Assembly (NCBI RefSeq): GCF_001870675.1
Contig: NZ_MEHT01000005.1
Coordinates: forward strand, 1 to 64,000
Direction: 5' to 3'
From: Roseinatronobacter thiooxidans
GTDB taxonomy: Bacteria > Pseudomonadota > Alphaproteobacteria > Rhodobacterales > Rhodobacteraceae
DNA: 64,000 nucleotides
A program made the position numbers and the translations under genes. The notes beneath the pieces were generated by a model that made no database searches, was not told the DNA's origin, and saw only the letters and a program-made list of their open reading frames with translations. This document shows, one piece after another, positions 43,580-52,563 of this stretch (positions are counted from its first letter, which is position 1; each line of letters opens with the position of its first letter).

Positions 43580-46508
43580 CTTTATCCCCCACCGGCACAA
43601 CCACAGGCGCGTCCTGCATCACCCATTCGCCAAAGCGCGACAGATGGTCATAATCCGACACGTCGCGTTCATGCAGCAGCATCCGCCGCGCGGGAAAGCC
43701 CTTGTCAGGCGAGAGATAGGCGCGGATCAGTTTTTCAAACTGCGCACGTGTCTGTTCAATCATCTGGGGTGTGATCTCGGTCATTTCAGGTTTGGGGCTG
43801 GACCCAAGGCCCAGATAGGTGATCTGCGCCACCTCGCGCAGGCCCAATGCCTGAAACGCGCCTGCATCGGCCATCATCGCTTGCAGCAGAAGTTGCTTGT
43901 CGAAATGTTCCTGCATCTTCTTTGTGGGGGCCTGCCCTGTCTTGTAGTCGATAATGTGAATGCGCCCATCGGGCCATTCATCGATCCGGTCGGGCTTGGC
44001 GGTCAGGGTGAAGGCGGGGTCATTCAGCGCCAGCGCGCCGCCTTCTTCCAGCATCAGTACGCGGCCCGGTTGGGCCAGATGAAATTGCAAAAACGCATCT
44101 GCCGCGCGCGTCATGCGCGCCTGCCAAAAAAGGCGCGCAGCAGGCCAAGGGACTTCGCGCGCCAACACCTGTTCTGCCATGCGCATCAGCTGCGCAAACG
44201 GGTCGGATTCCAGTTCGGCGCGGGTGAAATCCTCCAGCACCTTATGCAGCACTGTCCCACGCAACAGCGCATCGGGCGAGGGGTGCAGCGGGTTCAGCTT
44301 GCGCAAGCCAAGCACATATTTCGCGTATGTCTCGTACGGGTCGCGGATCAGCCGGTTGATGGCCGTGACCGGCAACTGGCGCGGGCGGGCGCTGACAGGG
44401 GGCGCAGGCGCGGGGCGCGGGGCGCGCCGCATATCGGGCGGGATGGTGCGGAAATCGGTGTCAAAAGCCTGCGCCATGTCCAGCCATGCCTGACCGCGTG
44501 CGCGCATGCCTTTCAGCGCCGCTTTCCCCTCATCCGGCAGCCCGTCCAGCAGGTTGGTCAAGCGGTTCAGCCAGCGCGAAGGCACGGTTTGCGCCTCGGA
44601 ATTGCGCACGGCGCGGCTTAGGATGACTTCGCGCACGGCGATGGCCTGTTGGAAATCATGCGCCGCAAGGCCGATCTGGCGTTCGGGCAGCAGCAAGCCC
44701 GCATCGGCACGCATGCGCCGGTTCAGCCACGGGTCTGGGTCGGGCGCTTTGGGCCAGACCCCTTCGTTCAGCCCCGCCAGAATGACCAGATCAGCCCCTT
44801 GAACGCGCGCCTCCAGCGTGCCCCAGATCATGATGCCGGGATGGGCGGTGACGGGTTCGCGCACCTCGAAGCCTTGCAGATAGCTGGTGATGAAGGCGTC
44901 GTAATCGGCGGGGTTCAGCGCGCCGCCATGGCTGGCCTCGCGCGCCAGATCATGCATGGCGCGGTGCGCCTGCTCGCCCGCCGCTGCGCGCCACAATTCG
45001 CCCGTACCCCCCTGCGGGCCACCGGCCAGCGCCTCGGCCAGTGCCAGATGGGCGGTGACATGGTCGGACAAGGGCTTGGCGGCGGGGTCAGGCATGGGGG
45101 GCAGCGTGGTAATCAGCCACTCGGCCCAATCGGGACATTTGGCATAGGCCCCGAAGCCGCGCAGGAAATCGGCATCAGGAAAGGCCACATTCTTGCGCCG
45201 GATACGCAATTCCAGATCGCGCGTATGCAGCAAATGCGCGCCCCGTTCGCCCGCGCTATGGGTCAGCGGGTGCTTGAGCAGGGTCAGCAGCGCCTGCCCG
45301 TCCAGCTTGTTGCGCATCAGCGCAGCAACATGGCGCAGGAACCGGCCCGGCGCTGACATGGCCAGCGGGCGGCCTGCGCTGTCATCTGGCGTGATGCGCC
45401 AGTAATCCAGCGCCGCACTGACCTGCCGTGTCAGGTCGCGGTCAGGGGTAATGAGGGCCGCGCGCTGGCCAGCTTGTGCCGCATGGCGCAGGCGAAGGGC
45501 GATGGCTTGCGCTTCCATCCGTGGCGAGGGCGCCTCGATCAGGGTCATGCCTGCGCAGCCTTCGGCGATACCCTGAAGCTGTGGCCCGTCCTGCATCCAT
45601 TGATCGGTGACAGGTGCGGGGCGCAGCGCCAGCGACACAAGGCGATTGCGCGCGGGTGCTGGCGCGGGCGTGTCATGCCATGCGCGCACCTGAGCAGGCG
45701 GCAGGTTCAGCGCGTCGCACAAGGCAAGGAAACGGTATTGCGGGTGATCCTCAGGCGCGGCCCCGCTGGACAGTTCGGCCCAAGTGGCCGCCGACATGTC
45801 GAAATCGAACCCCGGCAGCACAACCGCGCCTTGCGGCAGTTGCGCCACGGCTTGCATCAAAAGCGCGGTTGTCCCGCGCGACCCTGTCGAGCCTGCGATG
45901 ATAACAGGGTCTGCGGGCGGGTGGGCCTGCCAGCGCGCAATCAGCGCCTCTGCCTGCGCGCGGATGCGCCCTTCGGCATCGGGGGCGTCCGATTGCACCA
46001 CCTGTTCGGCCAAGGTGATAAAGGACAGACTGCGCGCCCAATGGCCGGAATGGCGGCTGACATCCAGATCGCGCAGCGCTTGTGCCGGCACACCTTCGGC
46101 CTGCATTTCGGCAAATAGCCGCGCCAGACTGTCGGCCAGATCATAGATCGCGCTGCGCGGGGCCAGATCGGGGGCGCTGCGCAGCAATTTGTCGATCAGT
46201 TGCGCCAGCTCCAGCCGCCTGCGCAAGGGCGGCATGGGCGGCGGCAAAAGGCTTGCCCCTTCAAACAGCAAAGGCGCAGTAATCAGGCGGATGCGTGGCA
46301 AAAGCCCCGGCCCCTGGGCCACAAACGCATCGCGCACGCGGGTGCGCATGCGGGCGGAATTCACCAGCAGTGTAACGCGGGCGCGGGCCTCTGGTGGCAG
46401 GGGGGCCAGCCGCTGGTTCAGCCCTGCGGCAAGGGCTTGCGGAAAATCCACGCCAGAAGGCAGCGCGAACAGATGGGCAGGGCGAGGGTCGTCTTGGAAC
46501 ATGGCCAC
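43569..46508 (-). CDS. addB: AddB, second subunit of the AddAB recombination enzyme
   Basis: AddB is an inactivated-helicase-like subunit that scans for recombination hotspots and carries the second nuclease. The 979-residue protein has a C-terminal RecB-type nuclease (HKVLEDF near 755 and IHIIDYKTGQAPTKK near 870). No Walker A is visible, as in alphaproteobacterial AddB. The four-cysteine Fe-S staple of Bacillus AddB is also absent. Either of two near ATGs (46508, 46502) may be used. Confidence 0.94.
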   Translation of the reverse strand: MAMFQDDPRPAHLFALPSGVDFPQALAAGLNQRLAPLPPEARARVTLLVNSARMRTRVRDAFVAQGPGLLPRIRLITAPLLFEGASLLPPPMPPLRRRLELAQLIDKLLRSAPDLAPRSAIYDLADSLARLFAEMQAEGVPAQALRDLDVSRHSGHWARSLSFITLAEQVVQSDAPDAEGRIRAQAEALIARWQAHPPADPVIIAGSTGSRGTTALLMQAVAQLPQGAVVLPGFDFDMSAATWAELSSGAAPEDHPQYRFLALCDALNLPPAQVRAWHDTPAPAPARNRLVSLALRPAPVTDQWMQDGPQLQGIAEGCAGMTLIEAPSPRMEAQAIALRLRHAAQAGQRAALITPDRDLTRQVSAALDYWRITPDDSAGRPLAMSAPGRFLRHVAALMRNKLDGQALLTLLKHPLTHSAGERGAHLLHTRDLELRIRRKNVAFPDADFLRGFGAYAKCPDWAEWLITTLPPMPDPAAKPLSDHVTAHLALAEALAGGPQGGTGELWRAAAGEQAHRAMHDLAREASHGGALNPADYDAFITSYLQGFEVREPVTAHPGIMIWGTLEARVQGADLVILAGLNEGVWPKAPDPDPWLNRRMRADAGLLLPERQIGLAAHDFQQAIAVREVILSRAVRNSEAQTVPSRWLNRLTNLLDGLPDEGKAALKGMRARGQAWLDMAQAFDTDFRTIPPDMRRAPRPAPAPPVSARPRQLPVTAINRLIRDPYETYAKYVLGLRKLNPLHPSPDALLRGTVLHKVLEDFTRAELESDPFAQLMRMAEQVLAREVPWPAARLFWQARMTRAADAFLQFHLAQPGRVLMLEEGGALALNDPAFTLTAKPDRIDEWPDGRIHIIDYKTGQAPTKKMQEHFDKQLLLQAMMADAGAFQALGLREVAQITYLGLGSSPKPEMTEITPQMIEQTRAQFEKLIRAYLSPDKGFPARRMLLHERDVSDYDHLSRFGEWVMQDAPVVVPVGDKDAV

Positions 46509-46512
46509 TCCT

Positions 46513-46548
46513 GTCAGGCGGGGCGGGTCGGTCAGGCGGGGCGGGTTG
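46513..46548. repeat. 18-bp tandem duplication across the tsaE stop
   Basis: GTCAGGCGGGGCGGGTCG (46513-46530) is repeated at 46531-46548 with one difference. The second unit contains the tsaE stop codon and last codons (TRPA), the first unit lies in the 23-bp gap to addB. This looks like a replication-slippage duplication. Confidence 0.8.
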
Positions 46549-47035
46549 GCGCATCTGCCAGCATGCGCAGCACGTCCCCCCAGCGCGGGTCAGTCGCGCT
46601 GAAACGCAGGCTGCGGGTGTCCTCATCCGCTGCGGGTTCCAGCGTCACATGCAGCCCCGAGGCGGGGCAGAACGCGCCAAGGCGTTCGGGCCATTCGACA
46701 AGGCAGATCGCATCCTCGAACGCCTGATCAAGCCCCAGTTCCAGCGCATCATGCGGGTCTGCCAGCCGGTAGAGGTCTGCATGCCAAATCTCGACCCTGT
46801 CCAGATCATAGGTTTGCACCAATGTGAAACTGGGGGATGGCACATCTTCATAGCGGCCCAGCTCAGCAAGCCGCGCCTGTATCAGCGCGCGGGCAAACAG
46901 GCTTTTGCCTGCCCCCACAGGGCCGGACAGCAACACCACATCGCCTGCCCCAAGCCCAGCGCCCAGTCGCGCGGCAATGGCGGCGGTGTCTTCAGGCGCG
47001 TGGCTGGTCAGGCGAAGGGCATAATCACAGGTCAT
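46532..47035 (-). CDS. tsaE: TsaE, ATPase for tRNA threonylcarbamoyladenosine synthesis
   Basis: TsaE is the ATPase that drives the TsaBD complex making t6A37 in ANN-decoding tRNAs. The 167-residue protein has Walker A GPVGAGKS (38-45), the SPSFTLVQTY switch, HADLYRL and VEWPERL, all diagnostic. The start at 47035 (MTCDYALRL) was chosen because a 34-codon upstream extension has no homology and overlaps the peroxidase gene end. addB follows after 23 bp. Confidence 0.95.
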   Translation of the reverse strand: MTCDYALRLTSHAPEDTAAIAARLGAGLGAGDVVLLSGPVGAGKSLFARALIQARLAELGRYEDVPSPSFTLVQTYDLDRVEIWHADLYRLADPHDALELGLDQAFEDAICLVEWPERLGAFCPASGLHVTLEPAADEDTRSLRFSATDPRWGDVLRMLADAPTRPA

Positions 47036-47090
47036 GGCAGGGTTCTGCCATGTCTGCGGCACCACTGCCAGACCTGAATGCGCAACAGCC

Positions 47091-48764
47091 CTAATCCTGA
47101 ATCTCCAACCCGCTTGGCACGGCATCCGGCACGCCAAGCCGCCCTTGCAGCGCGCCTGTATCGTCCAATGCGGCCAAGAAGGCGATCAGCAAGTCAATCT
47201 CGTCATCTTGCAAGATCACCAGCGGGCGCTGTGTCATTGCGCGCGCGGCAGCAGCAGAGATTGCGGCGCGCTGATGCGCGTCTTGCGTAACCATGTAATC
47301 CCCCGCATCGCGCCCCAATTCCGGCAAAACCGCCTGTGGCTGGTAGGCGGCAAGCCCTGCGACAGGGTCCAGATGGTGACGCAGAAAGGCGCGTATGTCA
47401 GAAAACGCCCCTGCATGGCCCCATGGCCCTGTCTGCATCACATTGCGCAACATGGGCGTGCGAAAGGCATAGGCATCTGCTGGGTCCAGCGTCACCGCTG
47501 CGCGCCCGATATCGCGGGTATAGCCGTCATCATCCTGTTCCTTGCCCGGCCCGATCGGGGGCTGGCCCATGGCATGGAATTTCTGATCACTCAGCAGGGG
47601 GCCGGAATGGCAGGAGGCACAATTTGCACGGCCAAAGAACAGGCGCATCCCCTCGCCCGCCTGTGGTGACATGGCAGCCAACTCGCGCAGATACTGGTCG
47701 AAGGGGGTCTGATCGGCGCGAAACTCGAATTCGATGAAGGCGGCAAGCGCATTTGCAATCTCGTCCATTCTGACAGAGGCATCCGCCCCCCGCCATGTGG
47801 CGAATGCACGGCGGTAATCCGGCAGCGCATCGACCCGCGCGGCAAGCAGCGCCCATGCGCCATCATCCCCGTGAATACGCTCTGCCGCGATTGCATCGGC
47901 AATCGGGTTCTCGCCCGCCTGCCCTGCCATTTCTTCAGCCGAGAGCACCGGAAACAATGCCTGCACCGCCAGAAGTGAATCGAGCGTCATATAGTCCAGC
48001 GGGCCTTGCGGGGTCAGAACAGCGCCGGGGGTGTCTGGGTCCGCCTCTATCCGGCCATCATGGAACATGACACGGATATCGCGCGCGCCAAGGTTCCACA
48101 ACGCAGGCGCGTTGCGCGGAATGCGCCTATGGGCGGCGTGCATGCCATCTGGCCTGCGGTCATGCCCCAAGCCTTGCGCGCCCGTGCCAAGCCCAAGCGA
48201 AACACCATCCCCCGCCGCATGGCGCGGATGGTGGCAGGTGGCGCAAGCCACATCCATGTTGCCCGACAGGACGGGGTCAAAAAACAGCAAATGGCCGATG
48301 CGGGCAAGCGCTGCGTCACCCGCGCGGAAACTGTCTTCTGACAGGGGCGCAGGCAAGCTGCCATCCAGCGGCGCATGGGGGATAGGCCGCGCGGTGGGGC
48401 GCGGGGCGCGTAAGGGCGCAAGATCGGGCGCGGCAACAGGCGGGGCGGCCGCCACTTGCCGTGGCGGGCGCGCATAAGGGGCAGGGCTGGGGGGCGGCGG
48501 GCGAACCTGCACAGGCGGGGTCAGAAACAACTCTTGCAGCATCTGGCTGGCTTGCGGGTCGCCTGCCTGTTCCAACCTGCGCAGGGCTGTGAAGGCGGTG
48601 AAGAAATCACCCTGCTGCATGGCGGCGAAACCCTGGTTCAAGGTCTGCGCCTGCGCACCGCCCAGTGAGAGCAGCAAAACAGCCCCAGCCACATATGCAG
48701 GGCCAAGGCCCTTTGCCCGCACCCAAAAGGCAGGGCTTTGCCACCTGTGCCAAATTTTCTTCAT
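47091..48764 (-). CDS. Di-heme cytochrome c peroxidase/MauG-family protein with N-terminal extension
   Basis: The 557-residue protein has two heme c sites, CATCHH (C174-H178) and CASCHS (C382-H386), in the order of bacterial di-heme peroxidases and MauG. A signal peptide ends near residue 40 (GGAQAQ). Residues about 41-82 are a helical TPR/Sel1-like pair, followed by a Pro/Ala-rich linker to about 135, neither of which belongs to classical CcpA. Family members reduce H2O2 or oxidise protein side chains in the periplasm. Substrate is unknown; the N-terminal extension suggests a binding or tethering role. Confidence 0.85.
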   Translation of the reverse strand: MKKIWHRWQSPAFWVRAKGLGPAYVAGAVLLLSLGGAQAQTLNQGFAAMQQGDFFTAFTALRRLEQAGDPQASQMLQELFLTPPVQVRPPPPSPAPYARPPRQVAAAPPVAAPDLAPLRAPRPTARPIPHAPLDGSLPAPLSEDSFRAGDAALARIGHLLFFDPVLSGNMDVACATCHHPRHAAGDGVSLGLGTGAQGLGHDRRPDGMHAAHRRIPRNAPALWNLGARDIRVMFHDGRIEADPDTPGAVLTPQGPLDYMTLDSLLAVQALFPVLSAEEMAGQAGENPIADAIAAERIHGDDGAWALLAARVDALPDYRRAFATWRGADASVRMDEIANALAAFIEFEFRADQTPFDQYLRELAAMSPQAGEGMRLFFGRANCASCHSGPLLSDQKFHAMGQPPIGPGKEQDDDGYTRDIGRAAVTLDPADAYAFRTPMLRNVMQTGPWGHAGAFSDIRAFLRHHLDPVAGLAAYQPQAVLPELGRDAGDYMVTQDAHQRAAISAAAARAMTQRPLVILQDDEIDLLIAFLAALDDTGALQGRLGVPDAVPSGLEIQD

Positions 48765-48953
48765 CTTATCAGAATCACTAATCTTGCAAATAACGTCATT
48801 TTACCGCGCGCAGGCGAATTGACAAAGCCATTCCACCGCCCCCGCAGTCCGCGCGCGGCCCTATTTGCGCGATCTGCCGCAGGGCGCGCCCCCTCGTCTT
48901 TGCGGGCGCGCTGGGGTATGACCCCGGACACCCCCATAAACCGGAGCTGCCCG

Positions 48954-51122
48954 ATGCATATGCCCTTGCCCCTGACCCGCGATCTGGTGCTGATCGGTGG
49001 CGGGCATACCCATGCGCTGCTGCTGCACCGCTGGGCGATGCATGCTTTGCCGGGGGTGCGGCTGACCCTCATCAACCCCGACCCTGTCGCACCCTATACG
49101 GGCATGTTGCCGGGCTATATTGCAGGCCATTACACACGCGAGGACTTGGACATCGACCTTGTCCGCCTTGCGCGCCGCGCGGGCGCGCGGCTGATACTGG
49201 GCAAGGCCACAGGGCTGGACCGCGCGGCACGGCTGGTGCATGTCGCAGGCCGCCCGCCGGTTGCCTATGATCTGGCCGCGATTGACATTGGCATCACGTC
49301 AGATTTGCCGATGATCCCCGGATATGCCGATCATGCCGTGTCCGCCAAGCCGCTGGGCGGGTATGCGCAGCGCTGGGAAAACTGGTGCGCGCAGCTGGCG
49401 CGGGGCGAGGTTGCGCCAAGCATTGCTGTCATCGGCGGCGGTGTCGCGGGGGTGGAACTGGCGCTGGCAATGGCCTACCGGCTGCGGGGACAGGCGGCGC
49501 GGATCACGATTGTGCAATCGGGGGCGCTGTTGCCCAATATCGGCGCACAGGCGCGGGCGCGGCTGATCGGGCATCTGAAACGTGCCGCTGTTACCATTGT
49601 GGAACAGGCACAAGTGACCGAGGTCACGCAACAAGGCATCGCGCTGGCAGATGGCACGCAACTACCGGCCAGTCTGGTGCTGGGCGCGGCAGGCTCGCGC
49701 CCGCAAGGCTGGCTGCGCAACACAGGGCTGGACCTGACGCAAGGATTCATCACAGTCGATCCTTATCTGCGCTCAATCACAGACCCCGCGATCTTCGCTG
49801 TGGGCGATTGCGCGCATATGGCCCATGCGCCGCGCGCGAAAGCGGGGGTCTATGCCGTGCGCCAAGCGCCCTATCTGTTCGACAACTTGCGCGCGGCACT
49901 TGGGGTGGGGAATTTGCGCGCCTACCAGCCGCAGCGCGACTACCTGAAGCTTGTCTCGCTGGGTGGCAAGACCGCGCTGGCCGATAAATGGTCCTTGCCG
50001 CTGGAAGGAGGGTGGCTTTGGGGGCTGAAAGACCGGATTGACGCCAAATTCATGGGCCAGTTTCGCAACCCCCAGCCCATGCCCCCTGCGCTGCCGCCCG
50101 CTTATGCCAATGGGCTTGCCGAAGCTTTGGGCGATAAGCCCCTATGCGGCGGGTGCGGGGCCAAAATGGGTGCGCAAACCCTGCGCGCGGCCCTGCCAGA
50201 CGTGACTCGCGCGGATATTGAGGCAGGCATTGGCGACGATGCCGCGATCCTGCGCATCGGCGATGCGCGGCAAGTGATTGCGACCGACCATCTGCGCGCG
50301 CTGAGTGATGACCCGTGGTTGATGGCGCGCATTGCGGCCACTCATGCGCTTGGTGACATCTGGGCGATGGGCGCGCGCCCGCAAGCCGCGCTGGCGCAGG
50401 TGACCTTGCCGCGCATGTCCCCCGATTTGCAGGCCCGCACCCTGCGCGAAGTGATGGCAGGCGCGCAATCGGTGCTGGAACCGGCGGGTGTGGCGCTGGT
50501 TGGCGGTCATAGCGCGATGGGGGCCGAGATGCAGTTGGGCTTTACTGTCACTGGCCTGCTGGACGGGCCAGCGCGCACCAAAGCAGGCGCGCAGCCCGGC
50601 GATATGTTGGTTCTGACCAAACCCTTGGGGACTGGGGTGATCATGGCGGCAGAGATGCAATGGGCCGCACCCGGCGCAGTGGTAGCGGGTGCGCTGCGGG
50701 CGATGGTGCAGGCGCAGGGGCACGCGGCGGAACTGCTGGCCCCCATGGCCCATGCAATGACCGATGTCACGGGCTTCGGGCTGGCAGGGCATCTGGCCGA
50801 GATGCTGGCGCAAGACGGGCTGTCAGCGCGGCTGGATTTGGCGGCACTGCCCCTACTGGACGGGGCAGAGGCGTTAGTTGTGGCGGGGCATTATTCCAGC
50901 ATTGCCGCAGACAACCGCGCAGCACTTGGGGCCATGCTAGAAGCACCCGATACAGCCCGCGCAGCCCTGCTGGTGGACCCGCAGACCGCAGGCGGATTGC
51001 TGGCCGCTGTTGCGCCCGCACAGGCCGCGGGTATTTTGGACAGCCTGCAAGCGGCGGGCTATGGGGCGGCGATTATCGGCGAGATTACGGGCCGCGACGG
51101 GCCGCGTATTGTTGCGCGATAG
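48954..51122 (+). CDS. selD: Selenide, water dikinase fused to a pyridine-nucleotide oxidoreductase
   Basis: SelD makes selenophosphate from selenide and ATP. The 722-residue protein joins an N-terminal NAD(P)/FAD oxidoreductase domain (GGGHTHALLL near 15, GGGVAGVELALA near 160, GDCAHMAH near 283) to a C-terminal SelD domain starting at about 395. There CGGCGAK holds C398, C401 and K404, corresponding to the catalytic Cys/Lys motif, followed by GDDAAIL and VGGHSAMGAE. A Cys rather than selenocysteine is used. The ATG has CCGGAG at good spacing. The oxidoreductase domain may supply reduced selenium; this is inference. Confidence 0.92.
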   Translation: MHMPLPLTRDLVLIGGGHTHALLLHRWAMHALPGVRLTLINPDPVAPYTGMLPGYIAGHYTREDLDIDLVRLARRAGARLILGKATGLDRAARLVHVAGRPPVAYDLAAIDIGITSDLPMIPGYADHAVSAKPLGGYAQRWENWCAQLARGEVAPSIAVIGGGVAGVELALAMAYRLRGQAARITIVQSGALLPNIGAQARARLIGHLKRAAVTIVEQAQVTEVTQQGIALADGTQLPASLVLGAAGSRPQGWLRNTGLDLTQGFITVDPYLRSITDPAIFAVGDCAHMAHAPRAKAGVYAVRQAPYLFDNLRAALGVGNLRAYQPQRDYLKLVSLGGKTALADKWSLPLEGGWLWGLKDRIDAKFMGQFRNPQPMPPALPPAYANGLAEALGDKPLCGGCGAKMGAQTLRAALPDVTRADIEAGIGDDAAILRIGDARQVIATDHLRALSDDPWLMARIAATHALGDIWAMGARPQAALAQVTLPRMSPDLQARTLREVMAGAQSVLEPAGVALVGGHSAMGAEMQLGFTVTGLLDGPARTKAGAQPGDMLVLTKPLGTGVIMAAEMQWAAPGAVVAGALRAMVQAQGHAAELLAPMAHAMTDVTGFGLAGHLAEMLAQDGLSARLDLAALPLLDGAEALVVAGHYSSIAADNRAALGAMLEAPDTARAALLVDPQTAGGLLAAVAPAQAAGILDSLQAAGYGAAIIGEITGRDGPRIVAR

Positions 51123-51186
51123 CGGACAGATGGTTGCTATTTCGCGCTGAGTGAGAACAAGAGTGTCATTCAGGGGTCGGCTATGG

Positions 51187-51394
51187 GGGGCTTTGCAAAC
51201 ATAGCGAATATGGGTGCAAAGCCGCGCAGCGTCGGGCCGTGGTACGGCGATGCGGGCTTTGAGCTATAGCACTTTATGCTGGCCAAATCCGCGAAAGACC
51301 GGGGCTTTGCGCGTAGCCAAGCCAAATCGCCGTGCCGGGGGACGGCTCGGCGATGCGCGGCGGGCCTGCGGCCCTTGATTCCGCGCGGAGTATG
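51187..51394 (+). repeat. Dispersed intergenic repeat, copy C
   Basis: This full copy lies between convergent selD and selU. It matches copy B almost base for base through the centre and copy A over its whole length, including the outer segment toward 51187 (GCAAAGCCC block). Conserved hairpins are TCGCC-GT-GCCG-GGGGA-CGGC-TC-GGCGA (where copy B differs only in loop and internal-loop bases) and GGGCC-TGC-GGCCC. The rest of the 360-bp gap between the two genes shows nothing else. Confidence 0.9.
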
Positions 51395-51482
51395 TAAACA
51401 ACACCTTCTAAGCTGTCCTTGAATATTGCCCGTCAGATGGCCGACACCTTCGGCACACCACCACCATCACGCTTGCAGATTC

Positions 51483-52520
51483 TCAACTTTTCATATGCTT
51501 AAATAGCCTGTCTGCGGCAATTTCCTGCGACATTTCCGATAAATCACCCAACCTGATGTTCAGCACAGCGCATTGCCCCTTGCGCATGCGCTGATAGCTG
51601 GGGTCATAATGCGCGGTAATCAGGCTTTCGGCCAATGTTGCAAAATCACAAGTCGCAACCAGCCCATGCCAAGCCTCGATCTGCGCGGCAGGCTGGTAGG
51701 GGCGCAAGCCTTCGATCACCGCAATCAGCTTTTCGGGCTGCGCCGCAAAATCGCTATAGGCGTGCAGCGAATAGGCCGCGCGCGCAGCAACGGGCGCGTC
51801 GATCTGCACGCGGGGTGCGGCTTGCATCGCGCGCCACAGGGCGGGTGGCAGGCGGATATCGCCAATGCGGTTCGATTCCGCCTCGATCAGCACAGGGCGC
51901 ATGGGGTCCAGCGCGCAGATCGCCTGCGCCAGCCGCGTCTCGAACAGTTTTTGCGACGGTTGCGGCGCAAGCCCCCCGAACAATGACCCGCGATGCCCCG
52001 CCAGCCCTTCCAGATCGATCGCCTGCCCGCCGCGCGCGGCCACACGCGCAAGGATTTCGGTTTTCGCACTGCCGGTGCCGCCATCTATCAGCAGCACAGG
52101 GGCGGGAAACTGCCCGTCATATAAAAGCGTCTGAACAAGGCGGCGATAGGATTTATACCCCCCCTCCAACACCTCGACCCGCCAGCCGATCTGGCGCAGG
52201 ATGGTGGCGAAAGACCCCGACCGCTGCCCGCCGCGCCAGCAATAGACCAGCGGTTGCCAATCGCCTTGCTTGTCGGCCAAAGCGCCCAGCAAATGGCGCG
52301 CGGCATTCTGCGCCACCAGCGCGGCCCCCAATTTGCGCGCGGTAAAGGGGCTGTCTTGTTTATAGATCGTGCCCACACGCGCGCGCTCAAGGTCATCCAG
52401 CACCGGCAGGTTTATCGCGCCCGGCAGGTGATCTTCGGCAAATTCGGCAGGGGCGCGCGCGTCGATCACGGTATCGAAGCCCGCTGTCAGATCTTGCAGT
52501 GATTTCAGAACAAAGCCCAT
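51483..52520 (-). CDS. selU: tRNA 2-selenouridine synthase (MnmH/SelU)
   Basis: SelU replaces sulfur by selenium in the wobble 2-thiouridine of tRNAs for Lys, Glu and Gln, using selenophosphate and a geranyl intermediate. The 345-residue protein has an N-terminal rhodanese domain with active C94 in VYCWRGGQRSGS and a C-terminal P-loop domain with DGGTGSAKTE (about 146-155). Start at 52520 (MGFVLKSL) was preferred over a long upstream frame within the permease gene's surroundings. It is convergent with selD, the source of its selenophosphate. Confidence 0.94.
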   Translation of the reverse strand: MGFVLKSLQDLTAGFDTVIDARAPAEFAEDHLPGAINLPVLDDLERARVGTIYKQDSPFTARKLGAALVAQNAARHLLGALADKQGDWQPLVYCWRGGQRSGSFATILRQIGWRVEVLEGGYKSYRRLVQTLLYDGQFPAPVLLIDGGTGSAKTEILARVAARGGQAIDLEGLAGHRGSLFGGLAPQPSQKLFETRLAQAICALDPMRPVLIEAESNRIGDIRLPPALWRAMQAAPRVQIDAPVAARAAYSLHAYSDFAAQPEKLIAVIEGLRPYQPAAQIEAWHGLVATCDFATLAESLITAHYDPSYQRMRKGQCAVLNIRLGDLSEMSQEIAADRLFKHMKS

Positions 52521-52563
52521 GCGGCACCCCCTGCCGCAGCCATGGCTGCGGCAGGCCAAAAGG

